The translations under genes were made by a program, and so were the position numbers. DNA of 64,000 bases from Palsa-504 sp963834685 (lineage in GTDB: Bacteria; Actinomycetota; Actinomycetes; Streptosporangiales; Streptosporangiaceae), in NCBI GenBank assembly GCA_963834685.1, contig CAWICW010000032.1, forward strand, positions 276,711 through 340,710, read 5' to 3'. Shown in pieces: positions 35,884 to 44,012 of this stretch. The number at the start of each line of letters is the position of its first letter. The first letter of the stretch is position 1. The notes below the pieces were generated by a model. The model was given only the letters and a program-made list of their open reading frames with translations, made no database searches and had not been told where the DNA came from.

Positions 35884-36612
35884 TCAGCGGGACCGGATCC
35901 CGTCCAGGATCACGTCCACGACCTCGCGGATGAAGTCGTCGGTCAGCGGCAGGTGTCCCAGCAGCAGCCGGTGCTGGGCGGCCCCGAAGAATAGGTCCAG
36001 GACCACCTCCCGGTCGACGGTGGCCGGGATCTCGCCGCGGGCGATGGCCCGGTCCAGCATGATCCGGTGCTGGGTCCGCAGCGGCTCGAGCACGCGGTCC
36101 CGCCACGCCGCGCGCAGTTCCTGGTCGTGCTGGGCCTCGGCGACCAGGCCGGTCAGCATCGACCCCATCGAGGTGTGGGTGACCGCCCGGACCCACGCGG
36201 TCAGCGCGGCGATCAGGTCACCGCGCAGCGTCCCGGTGTCCGGCAGCGGCTGCTGTTCAGCGAAAGACGTGACGAACGCATCGAGCGCGAGCAGCCCCTT
36301 GGACGACCAGCGCCGGTAGATCGTCGCCTTCCCCACCCCGGCCCGCGCCGCGACCTCCTCGATCGACATCGCCGCCAGCCCTCGCGAGGCCAGCAGGTCG
36401 AGCGTGGCGCTGAGGATCGCGCGGTCCGCCTCCTGGGACCGCGGCCGCCCCCGCTGCGCCCCGCCGCCGGCCGCCTCCGCCTCCGAAGCCGCGGCAGACG
36501 CGGAAGACGCGGCAGACGCGGCAGACGCGGAAGACGCGGCAGACGCGGAAGACGCGGCAGACGCGGAAGACGCGGCAGACCCGGCCCCGGCCTCTGGAAT
36601 ATCCCGGTTCAT
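35884..36612 (-). CDS. TetR-family transcriptional regulator with Ala/Ser leader
   Basis: This 242-residue repressor has its HTH at ~60-105 (ILSATLDLLASRGLAAMSIE, VGKATIYRRWSSKG). The ~45 residues before it are a low-complexity Ala-Ser tract made by a 9-bp DNA repeat. The C-terminal ligand domain is of normal size. The ATG at 36612 is 57 bases from the divergent MFS gene, its likely target, in the usual local-repressor arrangement. Confidence 0.9.
   Translation of the reverse strand: MNRDIPEAGAGSAASSASAASSASAASSASAASAASSASAAASEAEAAGGGAQRGRPRSQEADRAILSATLDLLASRGLAAMSIEEVAARAGVGKATIYRRWSSKGLLALDAFVTSFAEQQPLPDTGTLRGDLIAALTAWVRAVTHTSMGSMLTGLVAEAQHDQELRAAWRDRVLEPLRTQHRIMLDRAIARGEIPATVDREVVLDLFFGAAQHRLLLGHLPLTDDFIREVVDVILDGIRSR
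36491..36580. repeat. ten 9-bp tandem repeats inside tetR
   Basis: Ten consecutive GCGG(C/A)AGAC units encode the alternating Ala/Ser stretch near the regulator's N terminus. The number of units could change by slippage without loss of frame, because each unit is three codons. Confidence 0.85.
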
Positions 36613-36615
36613 CAC

Positions 36616-36669
36616 CCGGTTCTACCCTCTGGAAATCCGAAACGATCCGTAACGTATCTGATTGGTATC
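36616..36669. promoter_or_regulatory. divergent tetR/MFS promoter region
   Basis: Only 54 bases separate the divergent genes and they are AT-richer than the flanks. ACGATCCGT and AACGT sit mid-region as partial dyads. A TetR operator is expected here, but no long perfect palindrome is visible. Confidence 0.4.
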
Positions 36670-38175
36670 ATGCCCGGCACCGCGCCTTCCCAAACAGCGA
36701 CCCTCGTGCCGCCAAAGACCGCAAAGACCGCAAAGACCTCGAAGACTCCAAAGACCCCGGAAACACAAGAAACGCAACCAGCAAACCGTACTCGCCGGCC
36801 CCTGCAGCTAGCCCTCATCCTGGTCGCCGCGTTCATGGTCGTCCTCGACTTCAGCATCGTGAACGTCGCCCTGCCCTCGATCGAGCGCGAGCTGCACATG
36901 CCGCCGGACGCGGTGCAGTGGATCGTCACGGGATACGCCATCTCGTTCGGCGGCCTGCTCATCCTCGGCGGCCGGGCGGCTGACCTGCTCGGCCGGCGGC
37001 GCATGTTCGTCGCGGGCCTCATCGCGTTCGCGCTGGCCAGCCTGGCCGGCGGCCTGGCCCAGGACCCCGTGCTGCTGATCGCGGCCCGGGTCATCCAGGG
37101 CGCTGGCGCCGCGATCGTCGCCCCCGCCGCGCTGTCCCTCATCACCACCAGCTTCCCCGAAGGACCCGAACGCACCCGCGCCATCGGCCTGTACGGTGCG
37201 ATCTCCTCCGTGGGCTTCGTCGCCGGCCAGGTCCTGGGCGGCGTGCTCGTCCAGTTCACCAGCTGGCGCGCGGTGTTCCTGGTCAACGTCCCGGTCGGCC
37301 TGGCCGCCGCCGCCCTCGCCCCCGTCATCCTCGGTCACGCCACCAGAACCGCGAGCAGCACGCACCGCCTGGACCTCCGCGGCGCCCTGCTGATCACCAG
37401 CGCCGTCGCCCTCATCGTGTTCGCCGTGTCCCAGGGCGTCGTCCTCGGCTGGACCTCCCCGCTGGTCATCGCCGCCGTCGTCGCCGCGGCCGCCGCCGCG
37501 GCGGGATTCCTCAAGGCGGAGACCAGGCACCCCGAGCCGCTGATCCGCCTCTCCCTGCTGCACCGCCCCGGACTGCGCAACGGCAGCACGCTGTCGTTCC
37601 TGCTGGGCCTGTGGAACGGCGGCGAGATGCTCATCCTCTCCCTGTACATGCAGCAGGTCCTGCACGAGTCACCGCTGTTCACCGGGCTGGCCATCGCCCC
37701 GCAGGGCGTGGTCGGGTTCGGCATGGGCATGCTCGGGCCGCGCCTGGCCCGCCGCATCGGCGTCAAGCGGCTGCTGGTGCTGACCGGCGCCTCGGCCGCG
37801 ATCGGCTTCGCGGTGCTCACCCGGCTGCCGGCCGGCGGTTACAGCCCGGTCCTGCTCGTGGTCACGCTGATCGGCCTGGGCACCGCGGGCACCGCGTTCG
37901 GGTCGGTGGTGCTGGCCAGCCGCGGCATGGCCGACGCCGACCAGGGCCTGGTCGGCGGCATGATCAACACCAGCCGCCAGATCGGTGCCGCGGTGGGCGC
38001 CGCCCTGCTGCCCGCGGTGGCCGAGGCCGTCAGCGCCGGTGGTGCGCAGGGTCCGGCGGGCGTTTCCGGCGACCGCGCCGCCATGCTCACCGCCGGGCTG
38101 GCCGCGCTGGCCGCCACCGCCGTGGCCTGGCACGCCGCCCACCGCGCGTCGGCTCGCCCCCGTACCGCCAGCTGA
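36670..38175 (+). CDS. DHA2-family MFS drug exporter
   Basis: The 501-residue exporter should have 14 membrane segments. Family motifs are visible: LDFSIVNVALPSIERELHM in helix 1, GGRAADLLGRRRMFVAG between helices 2 and 3, and GAGAAIVAPAALSLI in helix 4-5. The first ~40 residues are a Lys-Thr-rich repeat (KTAKTAKTSKTPKTPETQ) absent from most relatives. ATG 36670 is divergent from tetR. The likely role is efflux of an antibiotic or other cationic compound, induced when the TetR ligand binds. Confidence 0.92.
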   Translation: MPGTAPSQTATLVPPKTAKTAKTSKTPKTPETQETQPANRTRRPLQLALILVAAFMVVLDFSIVNVALPSIERELHMPPDAVQWIVTGYAISFGGLLILGGRAADLLGRRRMFVAGLIAFALASLAGGLAQDPVLLIAARVIQGAGAAIVAPAALSLITTSFPEGPERTRAIGLYGAISSVGFVAGQVLGGVLVQFTSWRAVFLVNVPVGLAAAALAPVILGHATRTASSTHRLDLRGALLITSAVALIVFAVSQGVVLGWTSPLVIAAVVAAAAAAAGFLKAETRHPEPLIRLSLLHRPGLRNGSTLSFLLGLWNGGEMLILSLYMQQVLHESPLFTGLAIAPQGVVGFGMGMLGPRLARRIGVKRLLVLTGASAAIGFAVLTRLPAGGYSPVLLVVTLIGLGTAGTAFGSVVLASRGMADADQGLVGGMINTSRQIGAAVGAALLPAVAEAVSAGGAQGPAGVSGDRAAMLTAGLAALAATAVAWHAAHRASARPRTAS

Positions 38176-38260
38176 GGTCTCGCCCGCGATATTTATGCCG
38201 AACGGATCGTGGTTTCACCCCCGCGCCCGTACCGCGCATGCGGTGGGTAGGGTTCGGCTC

Positions 38261-39313
38261 ATGGAGTATCGCGCACTGGGCCGGTCGGGCCTGCGGGTGT
38301 CCGTGCTGACCATGGGAACGATGACATTCGGCGGCACCGGGGAGTTCGCCGACGTCGGCTCGACCGACGTGGAAGAGGCCGAACGCCAGGTGGACATGTG
38401 CCTGGACGCCGGGGTCAACCTCATCGACACCGCCGACGTGTACTCGGGCGGGCTGTCCGAGGAGATCCTGGGCCAGGTGCTGCGGGGCCGCCGGGACCGG
38501 GTGCTGGTGGCCACCAAGGTCCGGATGGGAATGGGCCGCGGCCCGAACGATTCCGGGCTGTCCCGACACCACATCATCTCCGGCTGCGAGGCCAGCCTGC
38601 GCCGCCTGGGCACCGACCACATCGATCTGTACCAGGTGCACGAGTGGGACGGCCAGACCCTGCTGGAGGAGACCCTGCACGCGCTGGATGACCTGGTCCG
38701 GTCGGGCAAGGTGCGTTACGTCGGCGCCTCCAACTACACCTCCTGGCAGCTGATGAAGGCGCTGGGCATCGCCGGCCGGCTGGACCTGGCGCCGCTGGTC
38801 AGCCAGCAGATCTACTACTCGCTGCAGGCCCGCGAGGCGGAGTACGAGCTGATCCCGCTGGCCGTGGACCAGGGCCTGGGCGTGCTGGTCTGGGGCCCGC
38901 TGGCGGGCGGGCTGCTGTCCGGCAAGTACCGCCGCAACCACCAGGCCCCGGTCGGCTCCCGCCAGCTCTCGGACTGGGACGAGCCGCCCGTCTATGACCA
39001 GGAGGGTCTGCACGACATCGTCGAGATCCTGATCGGCATCGCGGAGCAGCACGACGTCTCGGCCGCCCAGGTGGCCCTGGCCTGGACCCTTGGCCGGCCC
39101 GGCGTGACCTCGCTGGTCATCGGCGCGCGCTCCGGCGATCAGCTAGCCGACAACCTCGAGGCGGCGTCCCTCACCCTCAGCGCCGGCGAACGGGGCACGC
39201 TCGACAAGGCCAGCGCCCTGCCGCTCATCTATCCCTACTGGCATCAGGCCAAGACCGCCCGCGACCGGCTCTCGCCCGCCGACCTCACCCTGCTCGGCCC
39301 GTACCTCGGCTGA
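38261..39313 (+). CDS. aldo/keto reductase
   Basis: This 350-residue NADPH-dependent oxidoreductase has a TIM-barrel AKR fold. The catalytic tetrad is visible as Asp and Tyr in DTADVYSGG, Lys in LVATKVRMG and His in YQVHEWDGQ. The cofactor end SLVIGARSGDQLADNL is typical. ATG 38261 fits the MEYRALGRSGLRVSVL start of the family. The 3' end overlaps the antisense DMT gene by 171 bases. Confidence 0.93.
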   Translation: MEYRALGRSGLRVSVLTMGTMTFGGTGEFADVGSTDVEEAERQVDMCLDAGVNLIDTADVYSGGLSEEILGQVLRGRRDRVLVATKVRMGMGRGPNDSGLSRHHIISGCEASLRRLGTDHIDLYQVHEWDGQTLLEETLHALDDLVRSGKVRYVGASNYTSWQLMKALGIAGRLDLAPLVSQQIYYSLQAREAEYELIPLAVDQGLGVLVWGPLAGGLLSGKYRRNHQAPVGSRQLSDWDEPPVYDQEGLHDIVEILIGIAEQHDVSAAQVALAWTLGRPGVTSLVIGARSGDQLADNLEAASLTLSAGERGTLDKASALPLIYPYWHQAKTARDRLSPADLTLLGPYLG

Positions 39314-40189
39314 CCGGCCCCGGCCCGCCAGCGGCAGGCTGCTCAGGCCGATGCCACCCAGGATGGCCGCTCCGCCGATGGCCTGCCTCGTGCCTACCGG
39401 GTCGCCGAAGAACGCGATCCCCGCGATGGCGCCGACCAGCGGCTCCAGGTTGAGGAACGCCCCGGCGACCTCGGCCGGCACCCGGCTCTGCCCGTAGGCG
39501 AACAGCGTGAACGGTACCAGCGTGCCGGCCAGCGCCAGCGCGGCCACGGCCAGCACCGGACCCGGACCCCCCGGCGCGGCGGGCGCGCCCTCGGTGACCA
39601 CGGTGAAGGCCAGCGCGCCCAGCGCGGCGCCGAGGAACTGCACCGCGGTGACCGCGACCGGATCCCGGCCGGGCAGCCGCCGGCCCTGCGACACGGTGAA
39701 GGCGGCCGACAGCAGCAGCGAGGCCAGCACCAGCCCGTCGCCGCGCATGCTCGCCCCCCCGCCCCCTCCGCCCGCGGTGACCAGGCCGACCCCGCCGAGC
39801 GAGACCGCGAAGCCCACCCAGGCCAGCGGCCGGGCCACGGCGTGGTGCCACACCGCCGCGATGACCGCGACCAGCACCGGCACCGCCCCGATCAGCAGGG
39901 CCGCGTGGGTGACGCTGGTCCGGGTGATCCCGGCGTTCTGTACGACGACCGACCCGCCGTACCCGATCGCGCCGGAAGCCAGCAGCCGCCATTCACCGAT
40001 GCGCTGGCCGCGCCGCCGCGCGACGGGCAGCAGCACCGCGGCGGCCAGGCCGAACCGCAGGACGGTGAGCCAGCCCGGGGCCAGCCACTGCAGGGCCAGC
40101 TTGGACAGCGGCACGGTAGTGCCCCACAGCAGCCCGGCCGCGACCAGAGCTGCTACGGCGTGACGGCGACTGGTGTTCATGCCCTTCAT
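39143..40189 (-). CDS. EamA/DMT-family transporter
   Basis: This 348-residue inner-membrane protein has ten hydrophobic helices in two EamA halves, opening HAVAALVAAGLLWGTTVPLS and closing FLNLEPLVGAIAGIAFFGDP. Such proteins export amino acids or metabolites. ATG 40189 has GGATGG upstream; ATG 40180 is a close alternative. After the last helix the frame runs ~57 residues into the antisense of the aldo/keto reductase gene, an unlikely conserved tail. The Lrp-type regulator next door is divergent and probably controls it. Confidence 0.88.
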   Translation of the reverse strand: MKGMNTSRRHAVAALVAAGLLWGTTVPLSKLALQWLAPGWLTVLRFGLAAAVLLPVARRRGQRIGEWRLLASGAIGYGGSVVVQNAGITRTSVTHAALLIGAVPVLVAVIAAVWHHAVARPLAWVGFAVSLGGVGLVTAGGGGGGASMRGDGLVLASLLLSAAFTVSQGRRLPGRDPVAVTAVQFLGAALGALAFTVVTEGAPAAPGGPGPVLAVAALALAGTLVPFTLFAYGQSRVPAEVAGAFLNLEPLVGAIAGIAFFGDPVGTRQAIGGAAILGGIGLSSLPLAGRGRSAEVRAEQGEVGGREPVAGGLGLMPVGIDERQGAGLVERAPFAGAEGEGRRLEVVG

Positions 40190-40251
40190 ACTGGCCATCC
40201 ACCACACGGAATTCACCGCTCGGTCTATCTGGTGATATAAAATTTTGTACT

Positions 40252-40716
40252 ATGCCAGTTTCACTTGACGATGTTGACATCCAACTGCTCACCGCGCTGC
40301 AGGCCGACGCAGACCGCACCAACGTCGAGCTGGCCCGCTTGGTCGGCCTGTCGCCCGCGGCGACCCTGCACCGGGTCCGCCGGCTCAAGGAGTCGGGCGT
40401 CATCCGCATCATCAGCGCCCAGCTCGACCCGGACGCCTGCGGCTTCCCGCTCCAGGTCTACGTGACGGCCACCCTGGCCCATGGCGAGCGCTCGAGCCAT
40501 AGGTTCGACGACCTGATCCGGTCCACGCCGCAGATAATCGCCGCCGACATGGTGGCGGGCGAGACCGACTACCTGCTCACGGTGGTCGCCCGCGACGTCG
40601 CCGAGCTGCAGCAGGTCCTCGTCGGCCTGGCCACCCGGGGCGGGTCGCGCCTGATCACCTATCTGCGGCTGGGCGAGGTCAAGCCCCCGTCCCGGCTGCC
40701 CCTGGGCCACGCCTAA
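40252..40716 (+). CDS. Lrp/AsnC-family transcriptional regulator
   Basis: The 154-residue regulator has an N-terminal winged HTH (DIQLLTALQADADRTNVELA, LVGLSPAATLHRVRRLKESG) and the C-terminal RAM ligand domain (VAGETDYLLTVVARDVAELQ). It is divergent from the DMT exporter; 62 AT-rich bases with TATAAAAT lie between, so it probably senses an amino acid and controls export. Confidence 0.93.
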   Translation: MPVSLDDVDIQLLTALQADADRTNVELARLVGLSPAATLHRVRRLKESGVIRIISAQLDPDACGFPLQVYVTATLAHGERSSHRFDDLIRSTPQIIAADMVAGETDYLLTVVARDVAELQQVLVGLATRGGSRLITYLRLGEVKPPSRLPLGHA

Positions 40717-40880
40717 CGCTCCACCCGGCGGAACGCCAGCCACAGGCCCGCCAGCACGATCGCGAACGCCGGCAGCCAGGCGAGCCGTTCGGCCACCCAG
40801 ACGCCGTTCGCCGGTGCGGTGAGCAGGCCCGGCACCCGGCCGGCGAGCCGATTGCCGGCCTGCCCCGCGGGTATGAGGCC
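40713..40880 (-). pseudogene. membrane-protein C-terminal remnant
   Basis: The minus strand encodes VWVAERLAWLPAFAIVLAGL followed by WLAFRRVER and a stop that overlaps the lrp stop. This is a complete last transmembrane helix with a basic tail. Upstream coding sense fades within ~50 codons. It looks like the 3' stump of a deleted gene. Confidence 0.4.
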
Positions 40881-40965
40881 GGCGGGGCGGACCGCCTCCC
40901 GCGCCGCCGCCGACCGCCGCGGCCAGCACCACCCCCTACTCGGGTATGAGCCCGCAGATACCCCT

Positions 40966-41160
40966 CCGGCTGGGATCGGCGCCCGGATCGCCGCGGTCGG
41001 CGCCGTCGCGGCCGGGACCGCGGCAGCGGGCGCGCTGCTGTCCTTCCTGCGGGAACGCTCCGGCAGCCTGGCCGCGCCGGTGCTGCTGCACCTGGCCGCC
41101 AACGGCACGGCGCCGCTGGCTGTCGCCCTCGCCCGGGCGCTCGCCGCTGAAGGTTGCCGA
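40966..41160 (+). pseudogene. CPBP-family intramembrane protease remnant
   Basis: The plus-strand frame gives LLSFLRERSGSLAAPVLLHL followed by AANGTAPLAVALA, the end of CPBP (CAAX-like) proteases including the conserved histidine in VLLHLAAN. The upstream glutamate motif of the family is absent. It fills the gap before the amidotransferase with another broken gene. Confidence 0.5.
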
Positions 41161-41161
41161 G

Positions 41162-41929
41162 CTAACCGGTCGCGGCGGCTTCCGGCCACCCCACCCGATC
41201 CCGTCCGTAGCGCCGGACGAACGCGCGCAAGATCTCGGGCGGGTGGCTGATCTCGCTGTTGCGGGCCTGCGCCTTGATCTCGTCGGCCTCGCTGGGGTCG
41301 AAGTAGCCGGCGTGCTTGTACACGTCGACCCGGGTGCACATGCCCGCCGCGTCCAGTTCGGGATGGAACTGGGTGGCGTAGACGTTGGCGCCGACCCGGA
41401 ACGCCTGTACCGGGCAGGCGGCCGAGCTGGCCAGCAGCACGGCGTGCTCCGGCAGCTCGCTGACCGCTTCCTTGTGCCCGGTGAACGCGTCGAACTCCTC
41501 GGGCAGCTCCCGCAGCAGCGGGTCATCCCGGCCCGCGGCGGTGAGCGTGACCCGGACGACGCCGACCGGCTCGCTGTATCGCCGGTCGAGCACCGCGCCG
41601 TGGCGGCTGCCGAGCGCCCCGACGCCGAAGCAGGCGCCCAGGAACGGAAAGTCGGCTCCGGCCACGTCGTCCAGCAGCCGGCTCAGGTCGGCCTCGACCC
41701 GGCGCTGCACCGGTGATTTCTTCTCGTCCGGGTCGGTGTAGTTGAACGGCCCGCCGCCGACCCAGATCCCGGACCAGTCCCGCAGGTCGATGTCCCCGAG
41801 CGCCTGCCGGTCCAGCCGGATCCGCCGCAGCTCGCGCTCACCCAGCCCGGCCAGGGACAGGAAGGACTGGTACTCGTTGTCCGCCGCGGCGTCGTCGGCG
41901 CGGATGGACAGCAGCAGGAACGGTTCCAC
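41162..41929 (-). CDS. class I glutamine amidotransferase
   Basis: The 255-residue stand-alone amidotransferase has the nucleophile Cys in LGACFGVGALGS (residues ~96-107) and the His-Glu pair in YATQFHPELD. An oxyanion strand, GIWVGGGPFNY, lies near residue 55. It would split glutamine to ammonia; without a fused synthetase its partner is unknown, and it resembles GMP-synthase-like or gamma-glutamyl hydrolase-like proteins. The start is GTG 41929. Confidence 0.9.
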   Translation of the reverse strand: MEPFLLLSIRADDAAADNEYQSFLSLAGLGERELRRIRLDRQALGDIDLRDWSGIWVGGGPFNYTDPDEKKSPVQRRVEADLSRLLDDVAGADFPFLGACFGVGALGSRHGAVLDRRYSEPVGVVRVTLTAAGRDDPLLRELPEEFDAFTGHKEAVSELPEHAVLLASSAACPVQAFRVGANVYATQFHPELDAAGMCTRVDVYKHAGYFDPSEADEIKAQARNSEISHPPEILRAFVRRYGRDRVGWPEAAATG

Positions 41930-41965
41930 CCGAATACCTTAGTTACTCCCGCCGCCCAGGGCACA

Positions 41966-42883
41966 TTATTCCACCACGGCGGGGAGGCGGCCCGCCGCCG
42001 CCCGGCGGATGACATGCCGCCGGAACAGCTCGGCCGCCGGGAGCAGGCGCCGCTCTGCGGGCCAGGTCAGCCAGATCTCCCGGGCCGCCCCGGGATCAGC
42101 GATCTCGCGGTAGGCCACCGGCCCGGCCGCCGATTCCGGCGACCCGGCCCGGGGCGCCGGGACGACGGCGACGCCCAGGCCCGCCGCGACGAAGCCGCGG
42201 ACGTTCGACAGGTCGTCGCCCTCGAAGATGACCGCGGGCCGGAAACCGCCCGCCTCGCACAGCTCATCGGTCAGCCTGCGCAGCGCCGACGCCGGCCGCA
42301 GCCCGATGAAGGGCTCCGCGGCCGCGTCGGCCAGGCGGACGCGCGGCGAGGAGGCCAGCCGGTGATCGTGCGGCACGGCCAGGCGCAACGGCTCGAGCGT
42401 GATCAGCGCCCTGTGTACCCCCGCGTCGGCCGGGGCCCGCCGGCTGCCGATCTCCAGATCGGCGTTCCCGCCGTCCAGCGCCGCCCACTGCAGCTCGTCC
42501 CGGACCTGGGTGAGCCGGAAACCGACCCCGGGGCGCGCGGCCCGGAAGCTGCGCACCAGGTCCGGCACCAGCCAGGTGCCGAGTGACTGCTGGAAGGCCA
42601 GCACCACGGTGCCGGTGTCTGGGTCGATGAGCTGGCTGACCGCGGCGATCCCGTCGTCCAGGTGGTGCAGCAGCGCGTCCAGGTGCGGCTTGAACACCGC
42701 GCCCGCGTGCGTCATGCGCAGCGTCCGGCCGCTGCGGCGCAGCAGCGGCGTCCCGATCTCGGCCTCCAGCCGGGCCAGGGCGCGCGAGACGCCGGACTGC
42801 GTGACTGGCTCGGTGTCGCTGACCTCGGTCACCGTGGTCCCGTCGGCCACCTGCTGGAGCCAGCGCAGCGCATCGGTATCCAT
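41966..42883 (-). CDS. LysR-family transcriptional regulator
   Basis: The 305-residue regulator has its HTH at ~15-60 (PVTQSGVSRALARLEAEIGT, PLLRRSGRTLRMTHAG) and a full effector domain. Length and features match the family. ATG 42883 is divergent from the ribokinase gene 119 bases away, so ribokinase or the adjacent amidotransferase is the probable target. Confidence 0.93.
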   Translation of the reverse strand: MDTDALRWLQQVADGTTVTEVSDTEPVTQSGVSRALARLEAEIGTPLLRRSGRTLRMTHAGAVFKPHLDALLHHLDDGIAAVSQLIDPDTGTVVLAFQQSLGTWLVPDLVRSFRAARPGVGFRLTQVRDELQWAALDGGNADLEIGSRRAPADAGVHRALITLEPLRLAVPHDHRLASSPRVRLADAAAEPFIGLRPASALRRLTDELCEAGGFRPAVIFEGDDLSNVRGFVAAGLGVAVVPAPRAGSPESAAGPVAYREIADPGAAREIWLTWPAERRLLPAAELFRRHVIRRAAAGRLPAVVE

Positions 42884-43001
42884 ACCAATGAACTTAGATC
42901 ATGAGTCAGTTACTACCCAGTCATTAGACGCATAGGTCAAGCTCGCGCGCACTGTGACCCGATGAACATCGCGCCAGCCCGGCGCGCGCTACGGTTCCGG
43001 C

Positions 43002-43943
43002 ATGGCCAAACGACCTCAGGTCACCGTGCTCGGCAGCCTGAACATGGACATCTCCGTGACCGTGCCCCGGCTGCCCGCCCCGGGCGTCACCGTGCTCGGC
43101 TCCGCGGCCCGCTTCACGCCGGGCGGCAAGGGCGCCAACCAGGCCGTCGCCGCGGCCCGGCTGGGCGCCGGCGTGCGGATGGCCGGATGCGTCGGCGACG
43201 ACGACTTCGGCCGCCTGCTGCTGACCGCCCTGCGGGCCGAAGGGGTCGACGTCGGCGCCACGAGGGTGGTCCCCGGCGTGCCGACCGGCCTGGCCATGAT
43301 CGCGGTGGACGAGTCCGGGGAGAACCTCATCGTCGTCGCCCCCGGCGCCAATCATCAGGTCAGCTCGCCCGAGGTGGCCGCCGCGACCAACGGTCCCCGC
43401 GACATCCTGGTCATCAGCGCCGAGATCCCCGCTCCCGCGATCGAGCACGCTCTCGCCGAGACCCGAGGCGCCCGTTGCGTGCTCAACCTCGCCCCCGCCC
43501 CCGAGACGCCGGCCGCCGCGGCGGCCCTGGTCGCGGTGGGCGGCGACGACCTCGACTGGCTGGTCGTCAACGAATCAGAGGCGTCCGCCGTCCTCGGCCG
43601 CCCGGTCGACGGGCTGGCCGACGCCGCCCGGGCCGCTGCCGAACTGGTCGCCCGGGGCCCCCGCCACGCCGTGGTCACCGCGGGCGCGCACGGCGCCGCC
43701 CTGGCCGGCCCGGACGGCGCGCACGCCATCGAAGGCTTCCACGTCCGGGCGGTCGACACCGTGGGGGCGGGCGACACGTTCGTCGGAGCGCTCGCGGTCG
43801 CCCTCGCGGCCGGCGTGCCGGCGCCGCAGGCGGTGCGGGCCGCGGCCGCCGCGGGTGCCGCGGCCGTCACCCGCCACGGGGCCCAGACGGCCATGCCCGG
43901 GCCCGCTGATATCCTCGCCGCCACCGGCGTAACCTGGCCCTAG
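43002..43943 (+). CDS. rbsK: ribokinase (PfkB family)
   Basis: This 313-residue sugar kinase has the two PfkB signatures: GGKGANQAVAAARLGAGV near residue 43 and DTVGAGDTFVGALAVALAAG near 253, with the catalytic Asp in GAGD. It would phosphorylate ribose at O5. ATG 43002 opens TVLGSLNMDISVTVPRLP. No ribose transporter or isomerase is adjacent; a divergent LysR is the only neighbour that could regulate it. Confidence 0.92.
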   Translation: MAKRPQVTVLGSLNMDISVTVPRLPAPGVTVLGSAARFTPGGKGANQAVAAARLGAGVRMAGCVGDDDFGRLLLTALRAEGVDVGATRVVPGVPTGLAMIAVDESGENLIVVAPGANHQVSSPEVAAATNGPRDILVISAEIPAPAIEHALAETRGARCVLNLAPAPETPAAAAALVAVGGDDLDWLVVNESEASAVLGRPVDGLADAARAAAELVARGPRHAVVTAGAHGAALAGPDGAHAIEGFHVRAVDTVGAGDTFVGALAVALAAGVPAPQAVRAAAAAGAAAVTRHGAQTAMPGPADILAATGVTWP

Positions 43944-43988
43944 GGTGCGGGCCGATGTATACCGAGGACAGGTGAACTGCAGGTAACA

Positions 43989-44003
43989 TTCTCCCGAGGA
44001 GAA
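43989..44003 (+). promoter_or_regulatory. inverted repeat covering the CHAD gene ribosome site
   Basis: TTCTCC-CGA-GGAGAA is a perfect 6-bp inverted repeat. Its right arm contains the GGAG ribosome site, 11 bases before ATG 44013. If it folds in RNA it could limit translation of the CHAD-ParA operon. Confidence 0.45.
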
Positions 44004-44012
44004 TCTGAACTT

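Noticed and set aside
36491..36580. 9-bp repeats considered as origin iterons
   Set aside because: They lie within the tetR coding frame and encode an Ala/Ser tract; no replication gene is nearby.
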